From Lactobacillus intestinalis (GTDB lineage Bacteria; Bacillota; Bacilli; Lactobacillales; Lactobacillaceae), in contig NZ_CP072983.1 in the NCBI RefSeq assembly GCF_024397795.1, forward strand, positions 372,001 through 436,000: DNA of 64,000 nt, given 5' to 3'. Positions 34,517 through 43,806 of the stretch are shown here, in pieces. A program made the translations under genes and the position numbers. Each line of letters starts with the position of its first letter. The stretch's first letter is position 1. The notes beneath the pieces were generated by a model that was not told the origin of the DNA, ran no database searches, and saw only the letters and a list, made by a program, of their open reading frames with translations.

Positions 34517-35635
34517 TTACTTCCAAACTTGCTTAGCGGTATCAATTACTAAGCCGATCTTTTTCCATTCATCGTCTTCTGTCAATTGGTTTCCTTCCTC
34601 GGTTGATGCAAAACCACATTGAGTGCTTAAGGCTAAGTTAGCTAAATCGTGGAACTTACTTGCTTCATTGATACGAGCAATCAAATCCTCTGGCTTTTCC
34701 AATTCAGGTTTCTTACTAGTTACTAAACCAAGTACTACTTCTTTATCAGCAGGAATTTCTTTGATTGGATCGAAGCTACCTGATCTTTCATTATCAAATT
34801 CAAGATAGAATGCATCGACATTTTCTTGTGCAAAAACATATTTGGCAACCGGTCCATAACCACCTTTAGCAGCCCAAGTTGAGTGGTAATTGCCTCGACA
34901 GATATGAGTTGAAGTTTTTAAATCAGCTGGTAGATCTTTGAGTGCACCATTGTTAACACGAAGGTATTTTTCTTGAAGTTCGTCACGGTCAAAACCTTGT
35001 TTAACCATTGTTGCCCAGAAATCATCATCTACGACCATTCCCCAAGTACAGTCATCCAATTTCACATCGCGACAACCTGCTTTGTAAAGTGCGATGATTA
35101 AATCATGATATGCTTTTGAAATATCGTTTAAAAGTTCGTCTTCGCTATCGTAAACTTTCTTCACTGCTGCAACGTTTTCTGGGCCACGGACGAGTTCTGC
35201 ATAAAATTGGGCCGGTGAAGGGATGCTTTGACGTGGAGTTACATCACTGCTATCGGTTAAACTCTTCAAAAACTTAAATGATTCTAAATCTGGATGATCA
35301 CCTGTAAATTTAATCTTTCCCTCAACTTGAGCAGAATCATTACGAGTTTCTTCATCGTGGAAGAGGTAGCCATGTTCTTGAGTAGTGTGCTTAATTCCAC
35401 CGAAGCCCCAAAAAGTATCAAGGTGCCAATAACTTCTTCTGAATTCACCATCAGTTACAATCTTTAAACCAGATTTTTCTTCTTTTTTAACTAATTTAGC
35501 GATTTCTTCATCTTCAACCTTTTTCAAGTCAGTTTTTGAAATGTTACCCGCTGCAAAATCAGCACGTGCCTTTTTCAATTCTTCTGGTCTTAAAAAACTA
35601 CCAACAATGTCATAATGTACTAAAGTTTTACTCAT
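34517..35635 (-). CDS. Cobalamin-independent methionine synthase-like protein (YxjG/YxjH type)
   Basis: 372 residues, MetE C-terminal barrel only. Zinc ligand motifs are visible: STHICRGNYH (His-x-Cys), YLEFDNERSG (Glu) and STQCGFAS (Cys). Short MetE-like proteins of this type methylate homocysteine with an unresolved methyl donor. ATG 35635 is preferred over the longer frame because AGGGAGAATGAG lies just upstream. It is preceded by a T-box, so it is induced by uncharged tRNA, probably tRNA-Met. luxS is co-transcribed. Confidence 0.9.
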   Translation of the reverse strand: MSKTLVHYDIVGSFLRPEELKKARADFAAGNISKTDLKKVEDEEIAKLVKKEEKSGLKIVTDGEFRRSYWHLDTFWGFGGIKHTTQEHGYLFHDEETRNDSAQVEGKIKFTGDHPDLESFKFLKSLTDSSDVTPRQSIPSPAQFYAELVRGPENVAAVKKVYDSEDELLNDISKAYHDLIIALYKAGCRDVKLDDCTWGMVVDDDFWATMVKQGFDRDELQEKYLRVNNGALKDLPADLKTSTHICRGNYHSTWAAKGGYGPVAKYVFAQENVDAFYLEFDNERSGSFDPIKEIPADKEVVLGLVTSKKPELEKPEDLIARINEASKFHDLANLALSTQCGFASTEEGNQLTEDDEWKKIGLVIDTAKQVWK

Positions 35636-35663
35636 ATTCTCATTCTCCCTATATGTTAAAAAT

Positions 35664-35950
35664 GACGAAAAAAAGCGTCCCAAGGCTATACTAACCTAGG
35701 GACGCTTCAGCGTGTTACCACCCATATTCGATATTAATTCACATTAATATCCTTACTAAGTACGTTTCTAATTAAGAAATTATACTCGTATGCTATATCG
35801 GGCATCCCCCGTGAATTGCTTACTATTGCTTGCAATCCAATAGACTCCAAGACCATTTTCATCAGGTTCTCTCGTACTGCATTTCACCATTCGCAGCTCT
35901 CTTTGACGGTACACGCTAACTACTTATCTTTTCTTCGTCGCTTGTTATCT
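35664..35950 (-). ncRNA. T-box leader, probably methionine-specific, upstream of metE-like/luxS
   Basis: On the minus strand the T-box GGGTGGTAACACGC (plus-strand 35710-35723) is followed by a terminator stem AAGCGTCCC/GGGACGCTT (35673-35707) and a U-run. The 5' part can form stem I with a distal GAGCTGC...GCAG loop; the specifier position reads ATG at 35860-35862 (minus strand). The gene function agrees with a Met specifier. Confidence 0.85.
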
Positions 35951-35959
35951 TGATTTGAC

Positions 35960-35991
35960 ATTATATTATAATCTTAGATTAACTTTGTCAA
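35960..35991 (-). promoter_or_regulatory. Promoter of the metE-like/luxS T-box transcript
   Basis: On the minus strand, TTGACA (35991-35986) with two overlapping TATAAT hexamers at 35970-35965 and 35965-35960 (spacers 15 or 20). Confidence 0.6.
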
Positions 35992-36027
35992 TATTTTTTA
36001 ATAAGATATTTAAAAAATCATTGATAA

Positions 36028-36058
36028 AAAATAGAATACATATTGCATTCTATTTTTC
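36028..36058. terminator. Terminator-like hairpin upstream of the second bacteriocin-transport block
   Basis: AAAATAGAAT (36028-36037) pairs with ATTCTATTTT (36047-36056), A/T flanks on both sides. The 36059-36181 stretch holds only promoter-like AT-rich sequence. Confidence 0.6.
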
Positions 36059-36181
36059 TTATTTATTACTCCCTTTGTTAGACAGCTAATATATAACCTT
36101 CTAAAATTAGTTAACCGTCAAACAAAAGAATCTTTTTTGTTAAAATATAAAAATCATATTTGACAAAAGGGATTGGATGAA

Positions 36182-38170
36182 ATGAAAAATATACGTACCA
36201 TTATAATTTTTATTGTTGGCATACTCTTTTCCATAATTGCCTTCAGTTTTATAAGATTACTGGGTTCGACTTATATTGAGTCAAGTTCTACATCTTATGA
36301 AATTAACGGCATGAAAGGTGGAAATAATACTCAAGAATTTAATAACATCATTCAAGAATTTTCAGACAAACATAATATATCCGCCATAAAAGTCTTTAAT
36401 GTGGTAGAAGGAGGAGCTAGTACAGATATTGTTACCAAAATGCATGTTTATGGTAAAAAGATAGCACTACCGGCAAAAACACAAGCAACTACAGCTGAAT
36501 TTGAAACTAGTGATTTGAGATATCCAATTTATTTTGTGGGAGATATTAAAAAAACTACTATTGAAAATATGTTTAAACGTGAGGGGATTAAATATAGTCC
36601 GATTCATGAAAATTGGAACACCGATATTCTAGTCTTCTTAACTACTAATAATGTTATTTACATTGTATTGCTGATTTTATTGGTTCTATTTATTGTGTTA
36701 GTTCTGACAAATTTATATGCAATGAAAGAAATAAACATTAAGGCCCTATTGGGGATATCGAACTTTGAAGATGCAGCAATAAGTTTTGGAAAGGACCAGC
36801 TTATTTTTACTGCTGCATTTGGAATTGGACTCATTTTGTTAGCTCTATATATGAAAATGCAATCGTATCTTTACGCATATAAAATTATGCTTTACTTTAG
36901 CTTGCTTTTATATTTAACAGTAACTTTAGTGATGATAATTAGTGCGGTAATTCGCGGATTGATTCATTCCCGATATACCATTATGGGTGCAATAAAAGGT
37001 GATAAAAAGAGTAAGTTCTCGTTCTATTTGAACCTCTTTATCAAAGCATTGATTGAAGTTTTCATTTGTATTTCTCTCTTTTCTTTATTAAATACTCAAA
37101 AGAGTGAAAAAGCTTTAAGTGATCAATTGAATGTCTGGATGAATCATAAAACTTTCTATACTGTTAGTGAAAATGCAGTTATGACAAAGGGTTCAGAAAC
37201 TACATATTTAAATCGCCAATCCATGAAATTATTTCACTATTTGGATCAAAAGGGCGGAATGTTAGTTGATTATCAAGGTTGGGATAGTCCTCAAGATGTC
37301 GGTGATCTCAATAATGGAAATGTGATGACCGTCAATGCTCAGTATTTGAAAGAAAATAGAGTGGTGGGAGAAAATGGTAATCGTATAATTTTACCCAAGA
37401 ATTCACCTGTTACTTATGTTTTGATCCCTCAACAATATTATTCTGAGCGTGCTAACTTGATTAAGTCATATCGCAGATCTCTTGCCCTGGATGATACAGA
37501 AAAACAATTAGGACGAAAACTTGAAACTAAAGCTATCAATATTAAAAATAATCAGAAATTGTTTACCTACAGTACTTATGCACTTAGTTTAGGTAATTAT
37601 TCAGGTGCCGTAAAAAATGCAGTTTTAGTGGTGATTTCGAATAATTCCTTAGGCAGTTTAAATTCAAAACTTGACAGCAATATGAATTGGGATTCTTATA
37701 TGTCTAATTCTGCGTTTTTGAGTCCAACACTATCGGCAGTGAAAACTGGAATTCAAAAAACTAATATTAAAAAGTATATTGGAAGTATTTTGAATACTAA
37801 AAGTTATGCAGCTAAGCAATTGGAGATTATTCAAACGGGGATGTTGCTGTCTCTAGTAGTAACTTTGGTAGCTTTTGCTATCGCTTTAGTTGAAAATGTG
37901 GCTTTTAACAGTGTTTATTTCAACAACAATAGTAAGAAACTAGCAATTCAAAGAATTTTTGGAGGAAGTGCGGCCTTACGTTTTGGTAAATTCATTAAGC
38001 TGATTTTTATTTTGAGCTTAATTGAAGCCTTAATTGTGTTCATGTTCACTGGAAGTGGGACTATTTCGCTAGGATTAATTATTGTAAGCAATATATTGGA
38101 GTGGATTTTATTGGTTGTACAAGGGATGCATTTAGATAAACATACTTGGGATTACTTAAAGGGAGAATAA
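36182..38170 (+). CDS. Bacteriocin-associated integral membrane protein (DUF1430), second copy
   Basis: 662 residues with the same topology as 4549-6744: N-terminal helix, extracytoplasmic domain, central helices (about 155-310), second extracytoplasmic domain, C-terminal helices. Sequence similarity to the first copy is modest. ATG 36182 is favoured over TTG 36173 because AAAGGG is spaced correctly for it. The partner ATPase gene starts 1 nt later but is disrupted. No lactococcin-972-like gene is visible next to it, so it may be an orphan immunity or export system. Confidence 0.78.
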   Translation: MKNIRTIIIFIVGILFSIIAFSFIRLLGSTYIESSSTSYEINGMKGGNNTQEFNNIIQEFSDKHNISAIKVFNVVEGGASTDIVTKMHVYGKKIALPAKTQATTAEFETSDLRYPIYFVGDIKKTTIENMFKREGIKYSPIHENWNTDILVFLTTNNVIYIVLLILLVLFIVLVLTNLYAMKEINIKALLGISNFEDAAISFGKDQLIFTAAFGIGLILLALYMKMQSYLYAYKIMLYFSLLLYLTVTLVMIISAVIRGLIHSRYTIMGAIKGDKKSKFSFYLNLFIKALIEVFICISLFSLLNTQKSEKALSDQLNVWMNHKTFYTVSENAVMTKGSETTYLNRQSMKLFHYLDQKGGMLVDYQGWDSPQDVGDLNNGNVMTVNAQYLKENRVVGENGNRIILPKNSPVTYVLIPQQYYSERANLIKSYRRSLALDDTEKQLGRKLETKAINIKNNQKLFTYSTYALSLGNYSGAVKNAVLVVISNNSLGSLNSKLDSNMNWDSYMSNSAFLSPTLSAVKTGIQKTNIKKYIGSILNTKSYAAKQLEIIQTGMLLSLVVTLVAFAIALVENVAFNSVYFNNNSKKLAIQRIFGGSAALRFGKFIKLIFILSLIEALIVFMFTGSGTISLGLIIVSNILEWILLVVQGMHLDKHTWDYLKGE

Positions 38171-38453
38171 AATGGTTCATCAACTTAATGTCAACAATTT
38201 GGGCAAGAGATTTGATAATTACTGGGTATTTCAGAATTTAAATTATAGATTTGAATCAGGAAAGATTTACGCTTTAACAGGACCTTCTGGAGGAGGAAAA
38301 ACCACCTTGTTAAATTGCATAGGAAGATTAACCGATGCAAGTGATGGAGAAATTTTGTTAGATAATAAAGATGTTTCCTCAATCAAAATTCTGAAGTATT
38401 ATCGCAACTATATTGGCTATCTTTTTCAAAATTATGCTTTAGTAGATGATCAA

Positions 38454-38584
38454 CTACCCTAGAATAAATTCTAGGGTTTGCAGCTCTCATCTATTTTTAC
38501 TAGATAGCGGTTATAGCGTCTTGCGACTTCCGCCTCCGAGGCTGCATCGTCGGGCAGTTGACAATACCCGTTTACCTGCCAAGT
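38454..38584 (-). ncRNA. Candidate omega RNA / right-end RNA of the TnpB element
   Basis: About 130 nt after the tnpB stop on the minus strand, with GC-rich segments in an otherwise AT-rich area, several possible hairpins and the terminal CCCTAGAAT/ATTCTAGGG stem (38457-38476). TnpB guide RNAs arise from this position; the guide would then be the host flank starting TTGATCATCTACTAAAGC. The RNA ends are not defined by sequence alone. Confidence 0.55.
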
Positions 38585-39841
38585 TTACTCGGCAGATCTT
38601 AATTTAGTAAATTTAGGTATTTTAACACCTTTGTGGTACTGGTCTCCTAAAAACTGGATATTCATGGCCGCTAGGCGATCGTCATTGGATTTGTAGCCAC
38701 ACTTATCACAAATGTAGAGGTGCAACTCATGGTTGCGGTTCTCCTTGCGGATTCTTCCGCACTTAGGACAGCGCTGGCTGGTAAATCTTGGAGAAACTTT
38801 GACTACAGTTGAAGAATTCAAATTAGCCTTGTAAGCTAAAAACTGCTCAAACTGGTAAAAAGTCCAAGAAACCATTTCATAGCGACGCTTTTTGGCAGCT
38901 TTCTCAGTCGCAAAGCGGACATTGGTTAAGTCTTCTAAAGCAAAGATAGTATTGGGACCGTAATGATCAACGAGTGTCTTGGTAAGGCGATGATTAACAT
39001 CGCTTATAAAACGGTTCTCTCGCTGACCGATCTTTTTAAGTCTTCGCTTGGCAGACTTAGTGCCTTTGGCTTGAAGCTGAGCACGGAGTTTCTTATATTT
39101 GCGCCTGGTGCGCAATACTTTTTGTCCGCTGCAAAGCAGAGTCTGGCCCTGTTCGTCATAGCAGGCAGCCAAAAAGCGCAGACCGCGATCAATCCCAACG
39201 ATGTGCTGCGTCTGCTTTAATTCATATTCAGAAAAGGACGTGGTCGCACTAAGGTGGATATACCAATTATTTTTGAACTGAAGCAGCTTAATTGAGCCAA
39301 ACTTCCAGTGGCTAGAATCAAGATACTGGTCGAAATTTTTGCAGACAAAATCAACTTTCTTTCTCCCCATTAAGGTATTCAAAGAAAGCTGGGTGCTTGT
39401 ATTTAAATAAGACCAGTCGCGATTGCGCTGAAGATCAAGCTGAAGACGCTTAAACTTAACTGGACGCCAAAGCCAAGTGAGATCACGCGGAATCTGCGAC
39501 CAGATAGCATGGCCCTGCGCATCTTTTTCGCCAGTATTATAGCGAAACGGTGTTTGCTTTAATTGGGTTTTGATGGTTCTATAGCGAGCAACAACATTTC
39601 TGATAACCGATTGAGCCATTTGACTTTTAAGTCCAAACAGGTCTCTCAAATCATGATAAAGGACATGATTTAACCGAGAAAACCGAAACTCAAAATCATG
39701 GTCAAAAACATACTGCGAGACGAAATTGCAGGCATCTCTGTATGCAGTCATGGTCTTTATAAAAGCGTGTTCAGTCTCATCATCAATATTAAGGAGCTTG
39801 GCTTTAATCGTTACTGCCTGATCCAAATTATTCACCTCCAA
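38585..39841 (-). CDS. tnpB: TnpB RNA-guided nuclease (IS605 OrfB)
   Basis: 418 residues. RuvC-like catalytic residues look intact: Asp in HIVGIDRGLRF, Glu in FALEDLTNV, Asp in SNDDRLAAMNI. The zinc ribbon is complete (CPKCGRIRKEN ... YICDKCGYKS). The N-terminal helix-turn-helix-like part is present, and length is normal for TnpB. It cleaves DNA guided by the omega RNA next to a TAM, favouring retention of the element. RBS GGAGGTGAA before the ATG. No tnpA nearby, so mobilisation would need one in trans. Confidence 0.93.
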   Translation of the reverse strand: MEVNNLDQAVTIKAKLLNIDDETEHAFIKTMTAYRDACNFVSQYVFDHDFEFRFSRLNHVLYHDLRDLFGLKSQMAQSVIRNVVARYRTIKTQLKQTPFRYNTGEKDAQGHAIWSQIPRDLTWLWRPVKFKRLQLDLQRNRDWSYLNTSTQLSLNTLMGRKKVDFVCKNFDQYLDSSHWKFGSIKLLQFKNNWYIHLSATTSFSEYELKQTQHIVGIDRGLRFLAACYDEQGQTLLCSGQKVLRTRRKYKKLRAQLQAKGTKSAKRRLKKIGQRENRFISDVNHRLTKTLVDHYGPNTIFALEDLTNVRFATEKAAKKRRYEMVSWTFYQFEQFLAYKANLNSSTVVKVSPRFTSQRCPKCGRIRKENRNHELHLYICDKCGYKSNDDRLAAMNIQFLGDQYHKGVKIPKFTKLRSAE

Positions 39842-39901
39842 ACAAGCGTTTGAAAATGATTATATCATAGAAATTAGAGGAGAAAAAGACAAAATATAAA
39901 A

Positions 39902-39961
39902 AGGCTGAAAGTGCAATTCCTCCCCGGATTAAAATCCGGGGTATCCTTGCTTAATCAGCCT
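39902..39961. repeat. Left-end hairpin of the TnpB element
   Basis: Outer stem AGGCTGA (39902-39908) with TCAGCCT (39955-39961) encloses a perfect inner hairpin CCCCGGAT/ATCCGGGG (39922-39941). Subterminal hairpins of this kind are recognised by Y1 transposases. Confidence 0.65.
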
Positions 39962-40331
39962 AGAAGGAGAAATCAATGAAACTATTTTGCAAAATTTGAA
40001 TATAGTAAAGAAGCATAATCGACGTGAGTTAAGTTCTGTACTAAAGCGGTATAATTTATCTGCTGAATATCTAGATCGAAAAGTATTTACTTTATCTGGA
40101 GGGGAGGCTCAACGTGTAGCACTTGCACGATTGAGTTTGCAAGATCCGACAATTATTCTGGCAGATGAACCAACTGGGGCATTAGATCATAAGAATAGAG
40201 ATTTGGTTCTACAAAGTTTACGTAAATTTGCAGATGAAGGCAAAATTGTAATCGTTGCTACCCACGATGATGTAGTCATGTCATTTGCAGATGAAAAAGT
40301 TGATATCGCAAATTATAAATAATTGAATCCC

Positions 40332-40366
40332 ATTAACGTCAAGAATTAATTTCTTGGCGTTTTTTG
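40332..40366. terminator. Terminator after the split ATPase; copy B of the 35-bp repeat
   Basis: Identical over 35 bp to the scrA terminator at 33954-33988. Confidence 0.88.
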
Positions 40367-40428
40367 ATTAACTATAAGCATTTATTAGCACCTTTTATAA
40401 CTGACTGCTAATTTTTTGTGCTTTTTGC

Positions 40429-40457
40429 TTGCATTCTATTTCAAAACAAGTTATTAT
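40429..40457 (+). promoter_or_regulatory. groESL promoter
   Basis: TTGCAT (40429-40434), 17-nt spacer, TATTAT (40452-40457), just upstream of the CIRCE element. Confidence 0.75.
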
Positions 40458-40469
40458 CATACTTGTAAG

Positions 40470-40496
40470 TTAGCACTTGATAAATAAGAGTGCTAA
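40470..40496 (+). promoter_or_regulatory. CIRCE operator (HrcA site)
   Basis: TTAGCACTT, 9-nt spacer, GAGTGCTAA. One base off the perfect CIRCE inverted repeat. HrcA repression of the chaperonin operon is expected. Confidence 0.93.
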
Positions 40497-40543
40497 GTAA
40501 GAAAGAAATTAATACTATAAACTTATTATTAGGAGGGACAAAC

Positions 40544-40828
40544 GTGTTAGAACCAATTGGTGATCGCGTGATCGTAAAAGTTAAAGAAGAAGAAGAAAAG
40601 ACTGTTGGCGGCATTGTACTTGCTTCTAATGCAAAGCAAAAACCAACTGAAGGCGAAATCGTTGCCGTTGGTGACGGCGCATACGCTGACAACGGTGAAA
40701 AGTTGCCAATGACTGTTAAGAAAGGCGACGTTGTTTTATACGATAAGTACGCTGGCGAAAGTGTAGAATACGACGGCGAAAAGTACTTAGTCCTTCACGA
40801 AAAGGATGTTTTAGCAATCGTTAAATAA
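40544..40828 (+). CDS. groS: Co-chaperonin GroES
   Basis: 94 residues, starting [20 protein letters not shown]; mobile loop [13 protein letters not shown] 40544 is used because AGGAGGGA lies at 40531-40538; an in-frame extension to 40490 overlaps CIRCE and is not credible. GroES caps GroEL in ATP-dependent folding. groEL follows at 51 nt in the same operon. Confidence 0.97.
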   Translation: MLEPIGDRVIVKVKEEEEKTVGGIVLASNAKQKPTEGEIVAVGDGAYADNGEKLPMTVKKGDVVLYDKYAGESVEYDGEKYLVLHEKDVLAIVK

Positions 40829-42511
<1,683 letters not shown>

Positions 42512-42544
42512 TAGAATAAGTTTATAGTTTAAAAGATATACACA

Positions 42545-42580
42545 AATACGCTCTAGTGAAATGCTAGAGCGTATTTTTTG
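42545..42580 (+). terminator. groEL terminator; copy A of a repeated hairpin
   Basis: AATACGCTCTAG/CTAGAGCGTATT 12-bp stem with T-run. A copy with one base change is at 46271-46304. Confidence 0.9.
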
Positions 42581-42631
42581 CTTAAAAATAGGTATTATAT
42601 TTGCTAAAGTTAGTGCATATATGCAAGACTA

Positions 42632-42742
42632 CTAATATAAGAAGCGCTGTGCAAGTGAGTTGATGACATTGGCGCCAACAACTACCAATGCGCCACCCCA
42701 AACGATTGAAGAGATAAGTTTAATAAATTTAAATTTTGACAT
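42632..42742 (-). CDS. 36-aa hydrophobic peptide divergent from rgg-3 (candidate signal or small bacteriocin)
   Basis: Begins MSKFKFIKLISSIVWGGALV and ends NSLAQRFLY; basic N-terminus then a hydrophobic core. On the minus strand GGAGG (plus-strand 42751-42755) stands 8 nt before its ATG, and only 13 nt separate it from the rgg-3 ATG, the same divergent layout as the rgg-1 pair. It is longer than streptococcal SHPs. It could instead be a leaderless bacteriocin or a small membrane peptide. Confidence 0.6.
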   Translation of the reverse strand: MSKFKFIKLISSIVWGGALVVVGANVINSLAQRFLY

Positions 42743-42755
42743 AATGGTGACCTCC

Positions 42756-43616
42756 ATGAATAAATATAATAATTTTGGTTTGAAGTATAAAACTGCTAGA
42801 AAAGAAAAGGGAATTTCTCAAGAAGAAGCTAGTAAAAATGTGACTTCGCGCGCTCGCTTATCGCGGTGGGAGCGAGGAGAGGTGACGATGCCTTTTGAGT
42901 TAGTGTTGCAGTTATTAAAAAATATCAATATGTCTTATGCAGACTTTATGAGGGATGATTCTGAAAAAGAGAGTCATTTCTTAGCGCGGGTGCAAGATCT
43001 ATATATTGATAACAAAACTGCGGAGCTAAAAGAATGGGCTAAAGATCTTTTAGCGCAATATCATCAAAATACCAATCATAGAGAAATCTTGAAAAAGGCC
43101 GCAATTATAGCTAATTTCTATTTAGATCTAACTAATGAAAATTTACTAGCAATTTCTGATGCTCGTGAGATTGAACTTCAGCTTGAAAAGATTGAAACAT
43201 GGTATGATAACGACATTATTTACTTTGGTAATGTGCAGTTATTGTTGAATCCAATTAGTGTGTATCATCTTAGCAGAAATATTAATAGTTCAATTTATGA
43301 TAGAAAAAATGAAGTGAATATTGAATATGTTTTCAACGCTTTGATTAATGCAGCCTGTGTACTGATTAAGAGTAAGTTAGTAAGACAAGCTCAAGAAGTA
43401 GTAAAGATTTCTCGTAAATTGGAATTGCTAGGCTATCATCTGTTAGAAAGTTATCGTTTAAAGTATGTAGAAGGACTGTTGGCATATGCGCAGACTAAAG
43501 AGGATAAAAAATTACAAACATTGTTTTCTAAGTTAGCAGTTTTACCTTCGTTTGATCAATTACTTAGCGATTTCAAATTTGGTTTTTCTCAAATTAAAGA
43601 AATATACGCAATCTAA
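42756..43616 (+). CDS. Rgg-family transcriptional regulator (Rgg-3)
   Basis: 286 residues: XRE HTH with ISQEEASKNVTSRARLSRWERGEVTMP (about residues 20-45), then a helical TPR-like domain. The SRARLSRWERG segment is the family recognition motif also seen in Rgg-1. ATG 42756 is chosen; the frame is open further upstream to 42660, but that part is antisense to the 36-aa peptide gene and has a non-Rgg composition. It precedes helveticin-like gene 2, the likely target. Confidence 0.85.
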   Translation: MNKYNNFGLKYKTARKEKGISQEEASKNVTSRARLSRWERGEVTMPFELVLQLLKNINMSYADFMRDDSEKESHFLARVQDLYIDNKTAELKEWAKDLLAQYHQNTNHREILKKAAIIANFYLDLTNENLLAISDAREIELQLEKIETWYDNDIIYFGNVQLLLNPISVYHLSRNINSSIYDRKNEVNIEYVFNALINAACVLIKSKLVRQAQEVVKISRKLELLGYHLLESYRLKYVEGLLAYAQTKEDKKLQTLFSKLAVLPSFDQLLSDFKFGFSQIKEIYAI

Positions 43617-43664
43617 GTAATGATCTAGTGATATTTTTTCATAGGTAAAGAATAAAAATAAAAC

Positions 43665-43687
43665 AAATTCTCACTAGCGAGAATTTT
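43665..43687. terminator. Hairpin after rgg-3
   Basis: AAATTCTC (43665-43672), ACTAGC, GAGAATTTT (43679-43687). Weak terminator-like structure. The remaining 43688-43806 stretch holds only promoter-like AT-rich DNA. Confidence 0.5.
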
Positions 43688-43806
43688 GCTCAATACTTCG
43701 CTAAATTTATGTAATATTTATAGTAGAAGCTAGTTCCAAACATAATGAATTAGACAGCTAGCTTAATATATTGTTATGTAAAGAAATACATTTCTGAGGC
43801 ATTATT

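Larger units (their letters stand above)
38454..39971 (-). mobile_element. IS200/IS605-type element carrying only tnpB
   Basis: About 1.5 kb inserted in the ABC ATPase gene, without a TnpA gene and without target duplication or terminal inverted repeats. On the element's strand the 5' flank ends TTTCATTGAT, so TTGAT (a known target/TAM of ISDra2-type elements) abuts the left end. The right end carries a perfect hairpin CCCTAGAAT/ATTCTAGGG. Boundaries are set so that the host frame is continuous; a shift of a few bases is possible. Confidence 0.85.
38172..40322 (+). pseudogene. ABC transporter ATPase (lactococcin-972 group), split by a TnpB element
   Basis: The 5' part (38172-38453, 94 codons) has Walker A GPSGGGKTT and Q-loop GYLFQNYAL. 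The 3' part (39972-40322, 116 codons plus stop) has signature LSGGEAQRVALARL, Walker B IILADEPTGALD and switch His ATHDD. Joined at these points they form one 210-residue frame, close to the 215-residue intact paralogue at 6741. The inserted element introduces stop TAG at 38460-38462. The 3' part could initiate at TTG 39987, but would lack ATP binding. Confidence 0.9.

Noticed and set aside
38963..39220. Plus-strand and second minus-strand frames inside tnpB
   Set aside because: Shadows of the intact tnpB frame; no motif or ribosome site.
42660..42755. N-terminal extension of rgg-3 (MMTLAPTTT... frame)
   Set aside because: It is antisense to the 36-aa peptide gene, has no good ribosome site and does not resemble Rgg N-termini; ATG 42756 gives a normal start.
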